This document shows, piece after piece, positions 7,804-15,148 of a stretch of DNA of 18,022 nt (within the stretch, counting starts at the first letter, position 1; each line of letters opens with the position of its first letter). The notes beneath the pieces were generated by a model. It saw only the letters and a program-made list of their open reading frames with translations. It was not told the DNA's origin and made no database searches. A program made the position numbers and the translations under genes. The stretch comes from Clostridia bacterium (GTDB lineage Bacteria > Bacillota_A > Clostridia > Oscillospirales > CAG-272). The stretch lies in the NCBI GenBank assembly GCA_017408625.1, contig JAFQUG010000326.1:1-18022 (forward strand), given 5' to 3'.

Positions 7804-8721
7804 TTATTTCAGAATTTTTTTGCCGTCAAAGGCGAAAATGCCAAAGCCGCGACCCGTGGGGTTACCTGCCTGCAGCCATTTTGTATATGCGCGGCGCATG
7901 GTGGTATCACAGGGCAGCTGATCATCCGGAAGCACGGCGTGCTTGCCGTACAGACGCCATCTGTCATGGAAATCGTCAGGGGTCTCCTTCCAGTTGACCA
8001 TTTCGAAATCTCCCATGAATTTCAAAAGGTTCATGCCCGCGGGTAAAAATTCGCGATGTCTGGGGTAGAGCAGCCAGGAGGAGCAGCCGAAGATTACGAT
8101 GCCGTCCTCAAACAGGGAAGAGAAGTGTGGGTAAGCTGCGCGGTAGGAGGCAAGGCGCACCTCGTCGGTCAGCGGGATGCCGCGCGAGGGAATGTGCATA
8201 TTGATGTATTTGTCGCCGGTTTTGAAAATCTTGCCCGAGGACATGGCAAAGTCCTCGCCCTCATAGGTCATGACCTCATACTGGAAGCGACCGTAAGCAA
8301 AGCAGGTCAGCTTGAAAAATCTGTCGTACCAATCGGCTACAAACGTGCCCACAACGCCCTTGCATTCCACGCATTCGTTGACCTTGCAGCGAATATCGTC
8401 CATGGATTCGAAAAAGATCTCGTCGGGGATATGATTCTGCTTGTATTTTTGGTACAGGGTGGGCAGGCTGTTCAGAATCAGCAAAAGATCGAGTGAGTAT
8501 TCGTTTTTATCAAACTTTTCCGCCAATGCCTTGAGCTCGGTCAGCGCATCCGCCATGGAAAGCGTTTCGGTAACTACGTAGCGATGCACGATATCGTCGT
8601 GCGCAGCGGCAAGAGCCTCGTTCTCGTCTAACATCTGTTCAAGCTCGCGAATGCCTTGCGCGACCTCGGGGGTGTAATTGGTTTGCAGCAGCTGTTCTAC
8701 CTGAGCATTCATGTGCTTCAT
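7804..8721 (-). CDS. GNAT-like acyltransferase-domain protein
   Basis: 305 residues. The architecture resembles proteins with an N-terminal helical N-acyltransferase-associated domain followed by a GNAT-like C-terminal domain. I recognise it from the stretch YINMHIPSRGIPLTDEVRLASYRAAYPHF (172-200) followed by FGCSSWLLYPRH (211-222), both characteristic of that family; residues 1-130 are mainly helical. Substrate and acyl donor are unknown. No signal peptide or membrane segment. The start at 8721 has AAAGGA (8736-8731) nine bases upstream and overlaps the stop of the preceding gene as ATGA, so translation is probably coupled. Upstream in-frame codons up to 8895 lie inside the YgjV gene and have no ribosome binding site. 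An in-frame ATG at 8712 is a less likely start. Annotation rests on motif memory, not a search. Confidence 0.72.
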   Translation of the reverse strand: MKHMNAQVEQLLQTNYTPEVAQGIRELEQMLDENEALAAAHDDIVHRYVVTETLSMADALTELKALAEKFDKNEYSLDLLLILNSLPTLYQKYKQNHIPDEIFFESMDDIRCKVNECVECKGVVGTFVADWYDRFFKLTCFAYGRFQYEVMTYEGEDFAMSSGKIFKTGDKYINMHIPSRGIPLTDEVRLASYRAAYPHFSSLFEDGIVIFGCSSWLLYPRHREFLPAGMNLLKFMGDFEMVNWKETPDDFHDRWRLYGKHAVLPDDQLPCDTTMRRAYTKWLQAGNPTGRGFGIFAFDGKKILK

Positions 8722-9269
8722 AGCTTGATATCCTTTCTTTGATTTTTTTGTGCGTCGGGGGCATCCTTTTTGCGGTAACGGATAATGCCGATCACCGCCG
8801 ATGTGATGGCTACCACTTCGTTGATCGTGCCGCCGATCGAGGGAATGAAAAGATTGTAGATCATGATCAGCGAGGAGGTCAGAAGAATGCTCCATCGCAG
8901 ATTTTGCGCGTTGAAATAGCCCATGGCGAGCGTATTGAGCATCAGTCCCACCACAAAGAACGTGGAATGCGCGCCCTCCCAGGTAAAGACGCTGAGCATG
9001 CCCATGATCAGAGCGAGAACAATGGGGACGGCTTTGCTTGATAGGATTTTTTTGTCCTTGTGGTAAAAGCAGATATTACGCACGATGCTGACCAGATTGA
9101 GGACTAAAGCAACGGTTCCGCCAAGCAGTGCGTAGGCGATACAGGAGATGCCGGTTGCGATGGAAAGCATGACCATGATGCCTTTTTTGGATTTCATTTG
9201 GTACGTAACAAAGGACAGGATCACGGCGATCAGGCTGATGATCTGCCCCACGATTTCTATTGGTTGCAT
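8718..9269 (-). CDS. YgjV-family integral membrane protein
   Basis: 183-residue polytopic membrane protein resembling the YgjV inner-membrane family, whose function is not established. About six or seven hydrophobic helices can be traced: roughly 5-23, 29-47, 50-66, 80-97, 101-119, 127-145 and 150-165, with a basic C-terminal tail (RYRKKDAPDAQKNQRKD). The N-terminal pattern GQIISLIAVILSFVTYQMKSKKGI, a helix, then Gln-Met and a basic loop, is typical of the family. The start at 9269 has GAGG (9277-9274) four bases upstream. It is the first gene of the four-gene minus-strand operon, and its TGA overlaps the ATG of the acyltransferase-like gene by four bases. Confidence 0.78.
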   Translation of the reverse strand: MQPIEIVGQIISLIAVILSFVTYQMKSKKGIMVMLSIATGISCIAYALLGGTVALVLNLVSIVRNICFYHKDKKILSSKAVPIVLALIMGMLSVFTWEGAHSTFFVVGLMLNTLAMGYFNAQNLRWSILLTSSLIMIYNLFIPSIGGTINEVVAITSAVIGIIRYRKKDAPDAQKNQRKDIKL

Positions 9270-9301
9270 AATGCCTCACTCAGGTGTTGAAATATGATTG
9301 C

Positions 9302-9330
9302 ATTATATCACAGTCGAAGGGCGTTGGCAA
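9302..9330 (-). promoter_or_regulatory. Promoter of the YgjV-acyltransferase-phosphodiesterase-SGNH operon
   Basis: Minus strand: -35 TTGCCA at 9330-9325 (5 of 6), 17-base spacer, -10 TATAAT at 9307-9302 preceded by TGA (extended -10). The YgjV start codon is about 33 bases downstream of the -10. Strong constitutive-type match. Confidence 0.82.
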
Positions 9331-9403
9331 GCCAAAACGGAGAAAGAGGTCGGATTGGTCATGGAATATCGGCGAAAAGTCATGAAATGCGAAAATGCTT
9401 GGG

Positions 9404-9432
9404 TTGACTTTTGGGCACGGTTGTTTTATAAT
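9404..9432 (+). promoter_or_regulatory. Promoter of the LamG-like surface protein gene
   Basis: TTGACT at 9404-9409 (5 of 6), 17-base spacer, perfect TATAAT at 9427-9432. The start codon is at 9516, leaving a leader of about 75 bases. This is the best plus-strand sigma-70 match in the window and fits strong expression. Confidence 0.85.
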
Positions 9433-9467
9433 TATTGTGATACGGAGTACCCTCGGCTATGGTGCGG

Positions 9468-9479
9468 ACGGTACACCGT
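9468..9479 (+). promoter_or_regulatory. Palindrome in the LamG-like gene leader (possible operator)
   Basis: ACGGT-AC-ACCGT, two perfect 5-bp arms, about 30-40 bases downstream of the expected transcription start. It could be a repressor site or a small mRNA hairpin. A second pairing, GTACC 9447-9451 with GGTAC 9470-9474, is mutually exclusive with it. Short enough that chance is possible. Confidence 0.35.
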
Positions 9480-9515
9480 GGAACAAAACATATAATCACG
9501 AAGGAGAAAATACCT

Positions 9516-11105
9516 ATGCGCGCATTGAAACTTTATGTATCGCTTGCAGTGGTTGCAACTATGCTGATCGGCTGCTTTGCTTGCCTTGGCTTTACTGCTT
9601 CTGCTGCAGAAGAACCCGAGATCGTTCAGGACGGTCTGGTTGCTTGGTACGACGGTTCCAACAACTCCAACGGCTATCAGGATTCCAATACCACTATCTG
9701 GAGAGACCTTACCGGTAACAGAAATCATTTCAACGTTCGTGTAAACGAGACCAACTACTGGAAGGAAAATGCTTTCCGTATTGATTCCGCATCCTATTAT
9801 TTCCCCGAGGCACTTGTTGACGTGATCAACGGTGAAGCGTACACCATTGAGTTCTCCGCCGGCGAGCTTGATCTCAAGGCAACCGACTGGATCACTCTGA
9901 TGTGCTCCGACAACGACGAGTTCTCCCTGTTCATCCGCGTTCCCCAGGAAGACGACGACAGAGACGAGCTGGAGTACAAGTATAACGACAAGAACCAGGA
10001 TCGCCCCAAGGTTGACGACGGTGCAGCCGCACTGGAAAGCTCCGGCATCGGCTCTACGATCTCCATTACCTTTGATATGAATGCTGCAGAAGGCCCCGTA
10101 TGTATCATCTACATCAACGGTACCGAGGCAGGCAGAGGTGTGCCCGAGTACACCAACGTTGCAGATACTCTGACCATCGGACATGACAATCCCCAGCGTG
10201 CATGGGCAGCTGATATGTACAGCATCCGTTTCTATAACAGAGCACTGACTCCCGCAGAGGTGAAGGACAACGCTGAGGCAGACGACGAGAAGTACCGCTT
10301 TGGCATCAATTATCCTCCCGTACAGCGCTATGACGACTCCGATGAGGTGTTTGATAATACTGTAACCGGCGACTACACGAATAACATTCTTCCTCTTGAT
10401 GCTACGCTTGATCTGGTTGATGATTCCGGCTACTACGGTGCCACCTCTATTGAAACCGAGCTGTACGGTGAATGGACCGGCGTTCGCGTAGTTCCTACCG
10501 CAGAAAAGACTCTTGACTCTGCCGGAGCCGAAGTGTCTTCCGCGTTTCACGTGAACTACTCCAAGTTCTGCCGTAAGGCAGGCATAACCCCGCTGACCGG
10601 TGAAGAGGCTGCTTACGTCGTAGCCGCGGTCAAGTTTGAAAGCGGAAATCCCGGAACCCCCACGATTTGGGGTATCGCAGGTGAGTATGGTTCTTGGTGG
10701 GAGACCGGCGTAGTCACTACCACCCCCGAAAATGAGGTGAAGGCCAACGGTGAGGTTGAGTACCTGATCTTTAACCTTGATGGTGCCTGGGCAGGCAGCA
10801 TCAATATGCTCAGACTGTCGTTTGAGGATATCGCCGCAGATGCGGTTCTGTACGTAGAGGAGATCCGTCTCTTTGCAAGTATGGAAGAAGCTTACAATTA
10901 TGCAGGTGAAGAGATCCTCACCAGACCTCCCGTAGTCGAAGATCCCGATGAGGACAAGACCGAGGCAACCACCGAGGACAAGACCGAAGCTTCCTCTACC
11001 GAAGCTCCCGAGGAAAAGGGCGGCTGCAAGTCTGTTGTTGCTGCATCCGTAGTTGCAGTCGTTGCAGCAGCTGCTGCTTTCGTCGCACTCAAGAAGAAGG
11101 ACTAA
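9516..11105 (+). CDS. Secreted LamG/concanavalin A-like protein with C-terminal membrane tail
   Basis: 529 residues, predicted cell-surface protein, probably carbohydrate- or protein-binding; no enzymatic motif seen. Signal peptide about 1-30 (MRALK, hydrophobic core, TASA/AEE); LIGC at 17-20 also fits a lipobox, so lipoprotein processing cannot be excluded. Residues about 36-255 form a LamG/concanavalin A-like sandwich: GLVAWYDGSNN, TIWRDLTGNRNHF, YIEF-type strand YTIEFSAGE, SITFDMN, IYINGTEAG, then MYSIRFYNRALTPAEVKDN, the classic closing strand. Residues about 265-455 form a second beta-rich domain I do not recognise, perhaps a binding module (VRVVPTAEKT, EYLIFNLDGAW, LYVEEIRLFAS). A Thr/Glu-rich linker (472-500) leads to GGCKSVV (Cys504), a hydrophobic helix and KKKD. 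Start at 9516 chosen because AAGGAG (9501-9506) is nine bases upstream and a signal peptide follows. Monocistronic, between its own promoter and terminator. Confidence 0.85.
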   Translation: MRALKLYVSLAVVATMLIGCFACLGFTASAAEEPEIVQDGLVAWYDGSNNSNGYQDSNTTIWRDLTGNRNHFNVRVNETNYWKENAFRIDSASYYFPEALVDVINGEAYTIEFSAGELDLKATDWITLMCSDNDEFSLFIRVPQEDDDRDELEYKYNDKNQDRPKVDDGAAALESSGIGSTISITFDMNAAEGPVCIIYINGTEAGRGVPEYTNVADTLTIGHDNPQRAWAADMYSIRFYNRALTPAEVKDNAEADDEKYRFGINYPPVQRYDDSDEVFDNTVTGDYTNNILPLDATLDLVDDSGYYGATSIETELYGEWTGVRVVPTAEKTLDSAGAEVSSAFHVNYSKFCRKAGITPLTGEEAAYVVAAVKFESGNPGTPTIWGIAGEYGSWWETGVVTTTPENEVKANGEVEYLIFNLDGAWAGSINMLRLSFEDIAADAVLYVEEIRLFASMEEAYNYAGEEILTRPPVVEDPDEDKTEATTEDKTEASSTEAPEEKGGCKSVVAASVVAVVAAAAAFVALKKKD

Positions 11106-11118
11106 GATCCGACCGTGA

Positions 11119-11137
11119 GCGATCATAGCGTGATCGC
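11119..11137 (+). repeat. Small perfect hairpin after the LamG-like gene
   Basis: GCGATCA (11119-11125), loop TAGCG, TGATCGC (11131-11137): a perfect 7-bp stem 13 bases after the stop codon and ahead of the main terminator. There is no T-run, so it is not a terminator by itself. It may protect the transcript 3' end or be chance. Confidence 0.45.
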
Positions 11138-11150
11138 CGCGTAAACCCTT

Positions 11151-11199
11151 CAGACCCGTACTTTGACGATTCGTATCGTTTGGGTACGGGTCTGTTTTT
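11151..11199 (+). terminator. Intrinsic terminator of the LamG-like gene
   Basis: Perfect 11-bp stem CAGACCCGTAC (11151-11161) / GTACGGGTCTG (11184-11194), with an inner ACGAT/ATCGT stem (11166-11170 / 11175-11179) around a TCGT loop, followed by TTTTT (11195-11199). GC-rich stem plus T-run is a clear rho-independent terminator. It insulates this gene from the downstream mannosidase operon. Confidence 0.93.
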
Positions 11200-11223
11200 G
11201 TAAAAGTATTTTGACTTTTTTTG

Positions 11224-11245
11224 TCGATCTGCTTGCACAGATCGA
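11224..11245 (+). promoter_or_regulatory. 22-bp palindromic candidate operator upstream of the GH38 operon
   Basis: TCGATCTG (11224-11231), six-base spacer CTTGCA, CAGATCGA (11238-11245): two perfect 8-bp arms. The symmetry continues outward as a T-rich left flank facing an A-rich right flank (11215-11254), broken by two positions that pair only as G-T. It covers the -35 position of the predicted promoter, as expected for a repressor operator. The cognate regulator is not identifiable in the window. Confidence 0.6.
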
Positions 11246-11261
11246 TGAAAAAAGGTAAAAT
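11233..11261 (+). promoter_or_regulatory. Predicted promoter of the GH38-GH3-phosphodiesterase operon
   Basis: -10 TAAAAT at 11256-11261 (5 of 6); 17 bases upstream is TTGCAC at 11233-11238 (TTG only). The start codon is 40 bases beyond the -10. The weak -35 lies inside the palindrome. The preceding gene has a strong terminator, so a promoter is needed in this gap. Confidence 0.55.
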
Positions 11262-11300
11262 AGTAACAGAACAAATTCGAATGGATTGAAGAGGACACCC

Positions 11301-14300
11301 ATGAAAAAGAACAAAAAGCTTTATGCTGTATCCAACGCACACCTTGACACCCAATGGAACTGGACGATCCAGGATACGATCCGCGACTGTGTAAAAAACA
11401 CCCTGGCGGATAACTTTACGTTGTTTGAAAAATACCCCCACTATCGCATGAATTTTGAGGGGGCGTTCCGCTATGCGCTGGCAAAGGAATATTATCCCGA
11501 GCTTTACGAAAGACTGAAACAGTACGTAGCCGAAGGCAAGTGGAGCGTATCGGGCAGCCAATGGGATGCATCGGATACAAACGTGCCCTCGTCTGAGGCG
11601 TATATGCGCCAGATCCTGTTTGGCAACGGATTCTTTGAGCAGGAGTTCGGCAAAAAGAGCGCGGATATTTTCCTGTCCGACTGCTTTGGCTTCCGCTGGT
11701 CGCTGCCCTCAATTGCTGCACACATGGGTCTTATCGGCTTCTCTACGCAAAAGCTTTTGTGGGGTGTGGGTACGCCCATCATCCATGAGGACGGCAGCGT
11801 GACCAAGCCCATGCCCGATGAAAATGCGGTGCGTATGGATCTTGGCAGATGGATTGGTCCTGACGGCAACAGCATCGTCGGCTCGTTTATCTGCAATAAC
11901 TATACCATGAGATTTGAAAACGATCCCGAGCAGCGTCCGATCCACGACCGCAAGGAATACGGTGAGAAGATCGATCATAATGCCAAATACGCAGGCGTGC
12001 CCTCGTGCATGCAGTACTATGGCACGGGTGACTACGGCGGATCTGCCACCGATGAGTCGGCGCGCTATCTCAACGATGCCGTTGAGCAGAACGGTGCGGA
12101 TAAGGATTTTGAGGTCATTGCGGGCAGCACGGATCAGATCTTTTTGGATCTGACGCCCGAGCAGATCGAAAACTTGCCCGTTTACACGGGAAATTTGCAC
12201 ATTCCGCACGGCTTTGGCACGCTGACCTCGCATGCCATCAGCAAGCGCTGGAACAGAAAATGTGAGCTGCTGGCAGACTCGGCAGAGCGCGCAGCCTCGG
12301 TTGCCAAGTGGCTGGGAAAGGGAAGATATCCCAAGGAACGCATTGATTTTGCCTGGAAGCTGTTCTTGTGGCACCAGTTCCACGACGACCTGCCCGGTAC
12401 GTCGATCCTGGACGCGTACCGCTTCAGCTATAACGATTACGTGATCGCGCAAAACGTGCTGGCTGACGAGCTGACCGCCTCTGTCGGCGCGGTTGCATCC
12501 ACGCTTGACACAAACGTTTCGGGACAGCCCGTAGTTGTATACAATCCTGTTGCAGTCGCGCGCACCGATCTTGCAACCGCAGTCCTGCCCGAGGGCGCTG
12601 CGTACGCGCGCGTCTATGCCGCAGACGGCAGAGAAGTACCCTCGCAGGTATCCGTGATCAACGGCGAGCGCGTGGTGCGCTTTGCCGCAACCGTTGCACC
12701 CGTGTCCTTTACGGTATTCAACGTGGTTGCATCGGATGCTCCTTGCGCGCTGCCTGTCGATCTGTGCGTGACCGAGAGAAGTCTTGAAAACGGCAGATAC
12801 AAGGTGCGCATCAACCAGGACGGACATATTGCCTCTATTTACGATAAAAAGAACGGCCGCGAGCTGCTGTCTGCACCCTCTGCGCTTGCCAAGAGAGAGG
12901 ACAACAACGAAAGGTGGCCCTCTTGGGAGCTCAAGTATGAGGACACCAAGCTGCCCTTTGCCAACGTGGGCGGCAAGGTCACGGTCGAGATCGTTGAGCA
13001 GGGCGCTGCCACCGTAGCACTCAAGATCACGCATAAGGACGGCCTGAGCACGTTTGTGCAGACCGTTCGTCTGATCACAGGCGTGGATCGTGTGGACGTG
13101 GAGAACGAGGTGGACTGGAGAGAGAGATGCACGCTGCTCTCCGCGCTATTCCCGCTGACGGTATCCAACCCCGTTGCAACCTTCGATATTGGTCTTGGTG
13201 CGGAAACGCTCGGAAATACCGATTCCTTCCCTTACTTCCAGCATTGCGTACATCAATGGGCAGACATGGTGGATGCCGACGGCTCGTTTGGCGTTGCCAT
13301 TCTCAACGATTGCAAATACGGTATGGAGAAGCCTGACGATGGCGAGCTGCGCCTGACGCTGATCCATACGCCCAAAGCCCCCTTCAAGTATATCAGCGGC
13401 CAGGACTGGCAGGATCACGGAAGAAATCTCTTCAAGTATGGCTTTACGTCGCATGCGGGCAACCGCGACGGCGTGGCGATCGAGGCCGAGTGCTTCAACA
13501 ATCCGCTCTTTGCCTTTGCCGCGGATAAGCATACGGGCGCGCAGAGCGAGCTGAGCTTTGTATCGGTCAGTAACGGCGAGATCGCGGTCCGCTGCATCAA
13601 GGAAGAAGTGAAGGGCAACCGCCTTGTGGTGCGCGTGCAGGAGACTGCAGGTCGCGCACATGCAGACGTCAAGCTGACGCTGGCAGCAGAGATCATGGGC
13701 GCTGTGGAGACCAACGGATACGAAGAGGGGAACGGTGCGGTTTGCTATGATGAGCACTCCCTGTCCTTTGATATGACTCCGTTTGCAGTCAAGACGTTTG
13801 TCATTGAGATCAAAAATGCGCAGGATGTTGCCGAGCTCGGCACACCCGTGGCGCTGGAATACAACAAGCGCGTGACCACCTCTCGCTACGATTACACCGC
13901 GGGAGAGTTTGGGCAGGGTATATCCATCCCCGAGGAGCTGTTTGAAAAAACCGTTTACAGCGGCGGCTTGAAGTTCGAGCTGGGCAATGCAGGCGAGAAT
14001 AACGCTGTGCTTTGCGACGGACAGACCGTCAAGCTCCCTGCAGGCACCTCTCGCGTGGTTCTGCTGGCGGCTTCTCGCAAGGGTGATGTCGATGCTACCT
14101 TTGATGTGGGTGGTAAGGACGTGACGATCAGAATCGCAGATTTCTCTGAAAACGTGGGCACCTGGGATCAGGTTGCGGCCGGTGACGTGGCGTTTATCAA
14201 ACGCGACACGGTTGCGATCAACTATTCTCACACCCATAACAAAGAGGGCGACCGCCTTTATAAATTCGCCAATATTTTTGCATATACCGTCGAGACCGAC

Positions 14301-15095
14301 GGCGCAGAGTCCATCACGCTGCCCGCGGGTGAGCAAATCGTGCTCATGGCGGTAACCGCTGTGACCGATATGGCAACAGCCGTCAATCCCACAGCCCCGC
14401 TGTACGATTTCGTAGCAGAGGACCACACGCAAGCGCATACGCTGACCTCGGTCGATATGAACGGATCCGGACAGTATCATCAGGGAGATATGGTGCGCGT
14501 TGCCGCACCGCGCTGTAATCAAAACGGCACGTTTGCACGCTTTGGCGGTGACGCCGAGATCGTATGGCAAGAGGACGTGCAGGCACTGGTGCGTATGGGT
14601 GACAAGGACGTCACCATCTATCCCGTCTTCTCTGATTTCGGTGAAAACGTGGTGCTTGGAAAGCCTTGCCGCGCCAACCACAGCCGTGAGAATTTGGATG
14701 AATACCCCGAAAATGCGCTCAACGGCGACAGCAAGAGCAAATGGGCGGGTGTTGCAGAAGCGGCAGATACCGAAACGGGTCATGCAGGCTGGCTGGAGGT
14801 GGATCTCGGAGAGATCACGCCCATTTATAAGTGGCTGGTGATGCATTGCGGGGAATACGAGGACAGAAACGATAATACCGTGGACTATTTCCTGCAATAT
14901 AAGACCTCAGCAGACGGCGAATGGCTGACGGCCGACGAGGTCTGGGGCAACCGTGAGGATATGACGTTGCGCGAGTTTTCTCCTGTCAATGCGCGGTTTG
15001 TGCGTCTGTATATCATCAGACCCACTCCTCATGCGGATAAGACCTGTCGCATCTATCAGCTGCACGTTTATCGCGTGCCGGAGCAAAATACTTAA
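11301..15095 (+). CDS. GH38 alpha-mannosidase with C-terminal F5/8-type (CBM32-like) domain
   Basis: Retaining, zinc-dependent alpha-mannosidase removing mannose from oligosaccharides. 1264 residues, longer than most bacterial GH38 enzymes because of extra C-terminal modules. N-terminal catalytic domain: NAHLDTQWNW with zinc ligands H14 and D16, GSQWDASDTNVPSSEA, and FLSDCFGF with D127 in the nucleophile position. The mid domain begins near LWHQFHDDLPGTS (H358, H361, D362, with a probable zinc ligand). A beta-sandwich region contains ENEVDWRER (601-609), and another includes INYSHTHNKEGD (973-984). Residues about 1116-1260 form a discoidin/F5-8 type C fold: ENALNGDSKSKWAG, WLEVDLGEITPIYKW, FVRLYIIRPTP. 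No signal peptide or membrane segment, so cytosolic, which is unexpected for a protein with a binding module. Start 11301 has GAGGA five bases upstream; an in-frame TTG at 11286 has no such site. 68 bases before the GH3 gene. Confidence 0.94.
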   Translation: MKKNKKLYAVSNAHLDTQWNWTIQDTIRDCVKNTLADNFTLFEKYPHYRMNFEGAFRYALAKEYYPELYERLKQYVAEGKWSVSGSQWDASDTNVPSSEAYMRQILFGNGFFEQEFGKKSADIFLSDCFGFRWSLPSIAAHMGLIGFSTQKLLWGVGTPIIHEDGSVTKPMPDENAVRMDLGRWIGPDGNSIVGSFICNNYTMRFENDPEQRPIHDRKEYGEKIDHNAKYAGVPSCMQYYGTGDYGGSATDESARYLNDAVEQNGADKDFEVIAGSTDQIFLDLTPEQIENLPVYTGNLHIPHGFGTLTSHAISKRWNRKCELLADSAERAASVAKWLGKGRYPKERIDFAWKLFLWHQFHDDLPGTSILDAYRFSYNDYVIAQNVLADELTASVGAVASTLDTNVSGQPVVVYNPVAVARTDLATAVLPEGAAYARVYAADGREVPSQVSVINGERVVRFAATVAPVSFTVFNVVASDAPCALPVDLCVTERSLENGRYKVRINQDGHIASIYDKKNGRELLSAPSALAKREDNNERWPSWELKYEDTKLPFANVGGKVTVEIVEQGAATVALKITHKDGLSTFVQTVRLITGVDRVDVENEVDWRERCTLLSALFPLTVSNPVATFDIGLGAETLGNTDSFPYFQHCVHQWADMVDADGSFGVAILNDCKYGMEKPDDGELRLTLIHTPKAPFKYISGQDWQDHGRNLFKYGFTSHAGNRDGVAIEAECFNNPLFAFAADKHTGAQSELSFVSVSNGEIAVRCIKEEVKGNRLVVRVQETAGRAHADVKLTLAAEIMGAVETNGYEEGNGAVCYDEHSLSFDMTPFAVKTFVIEIKNAQDVAELGTPVALEYNKRVTTSRYDYTAGEFGQGISIPEELFEKTVYSGGLKFELGNAGENNAVLCDGQTVKLPAGTSRVVLLAASRKGDVDATFDVGGKDVTIRIADFSENVGTWDQVAAGDVAFIKRDTVAINYSHTHNKEGDRLYKFANIFAYTVETDGAESITLPAGEQIVLMAVTAVTDMATAVNPTAPLYDFVAEDHTQAHTLTSVDMNGSGQYHQGDMVRVAAPRCNQNGTFARFGGDAEIVWQEDVQALVRMGDKDVTIYPVFSDFGENVVLGKPCRANHSRENLDEYPENALNGDSKSKWAGVAEAADTETGHAGWLEVDLGEITPIYKWLVMHCGEYEDRNDNTVDYFLQYKTSADGEWLTADEVWGNREDMTLREFSPVNARFVRLYIIRPTPHADKTCRIYQLHVYRVPEQNT

Positions 15096-15129
15096 GATCA
15101 AGACGAGTCAATCAATCCCAATCGTACTT

Positions 15130-15148
15130 GCGTCACCTTGTGTGACGC
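15130..15148 (+). repeat. Hairpin in the GH38-GH3 intergenic gap
   Basis: GCGTCAC (15130-15136), loop CTTGT, GTGACGC (15142-15148): a perfect 7-bp stem three bases before the GGAG (15152-15155) of the GH3 gene and with no T-run. It could be an mRNA processing or stability element that sets the ratio between the two enzymes, or it could limit ribosome access. Function is inference. Confidence 0.5.

Noticed and set aside
9298..9495. 65-codon plus-strand open frame in the YgjV/LamG divergent region
   Set aside because: It crosses both predicted promoters and has no ribosome binding site or recognisable sequence.
9491..9496. Second TATAAT upstream of the LamG-like gene
   Set aside because: The -35 position reads ACGGTA, and a start from here would leave almost no room for the ribosome binding site at 9501-9506.
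11211..11239. TTGACT at 11211-11216 as -35 of the mannosidase operon
   Set aside because: No -10-like hexamer lies 16-18 bases downstream; the only good -10 is TAAAAT at 11256, 39 bases away.
9432..11561. 709-codon minus-strand open frame
   Set aside because: It runs antisense through the LamG-like gene, its terminator and the start of the mannosidase gene. The plus strand has promoter, ribosome binding site, signal peptide and a domain match. The antisense product is low-complexity Cys/Gly/Val-rich sequence.
11709..14897. Two long minus-strand open frames (441 and 583 codons) opposite the mannosidase
   Set aside because: The plus-strand frame is an unbroken GH38 enzyme with catalytic motifs throughout; the antisense frames have no domains or ribosome binding sites.
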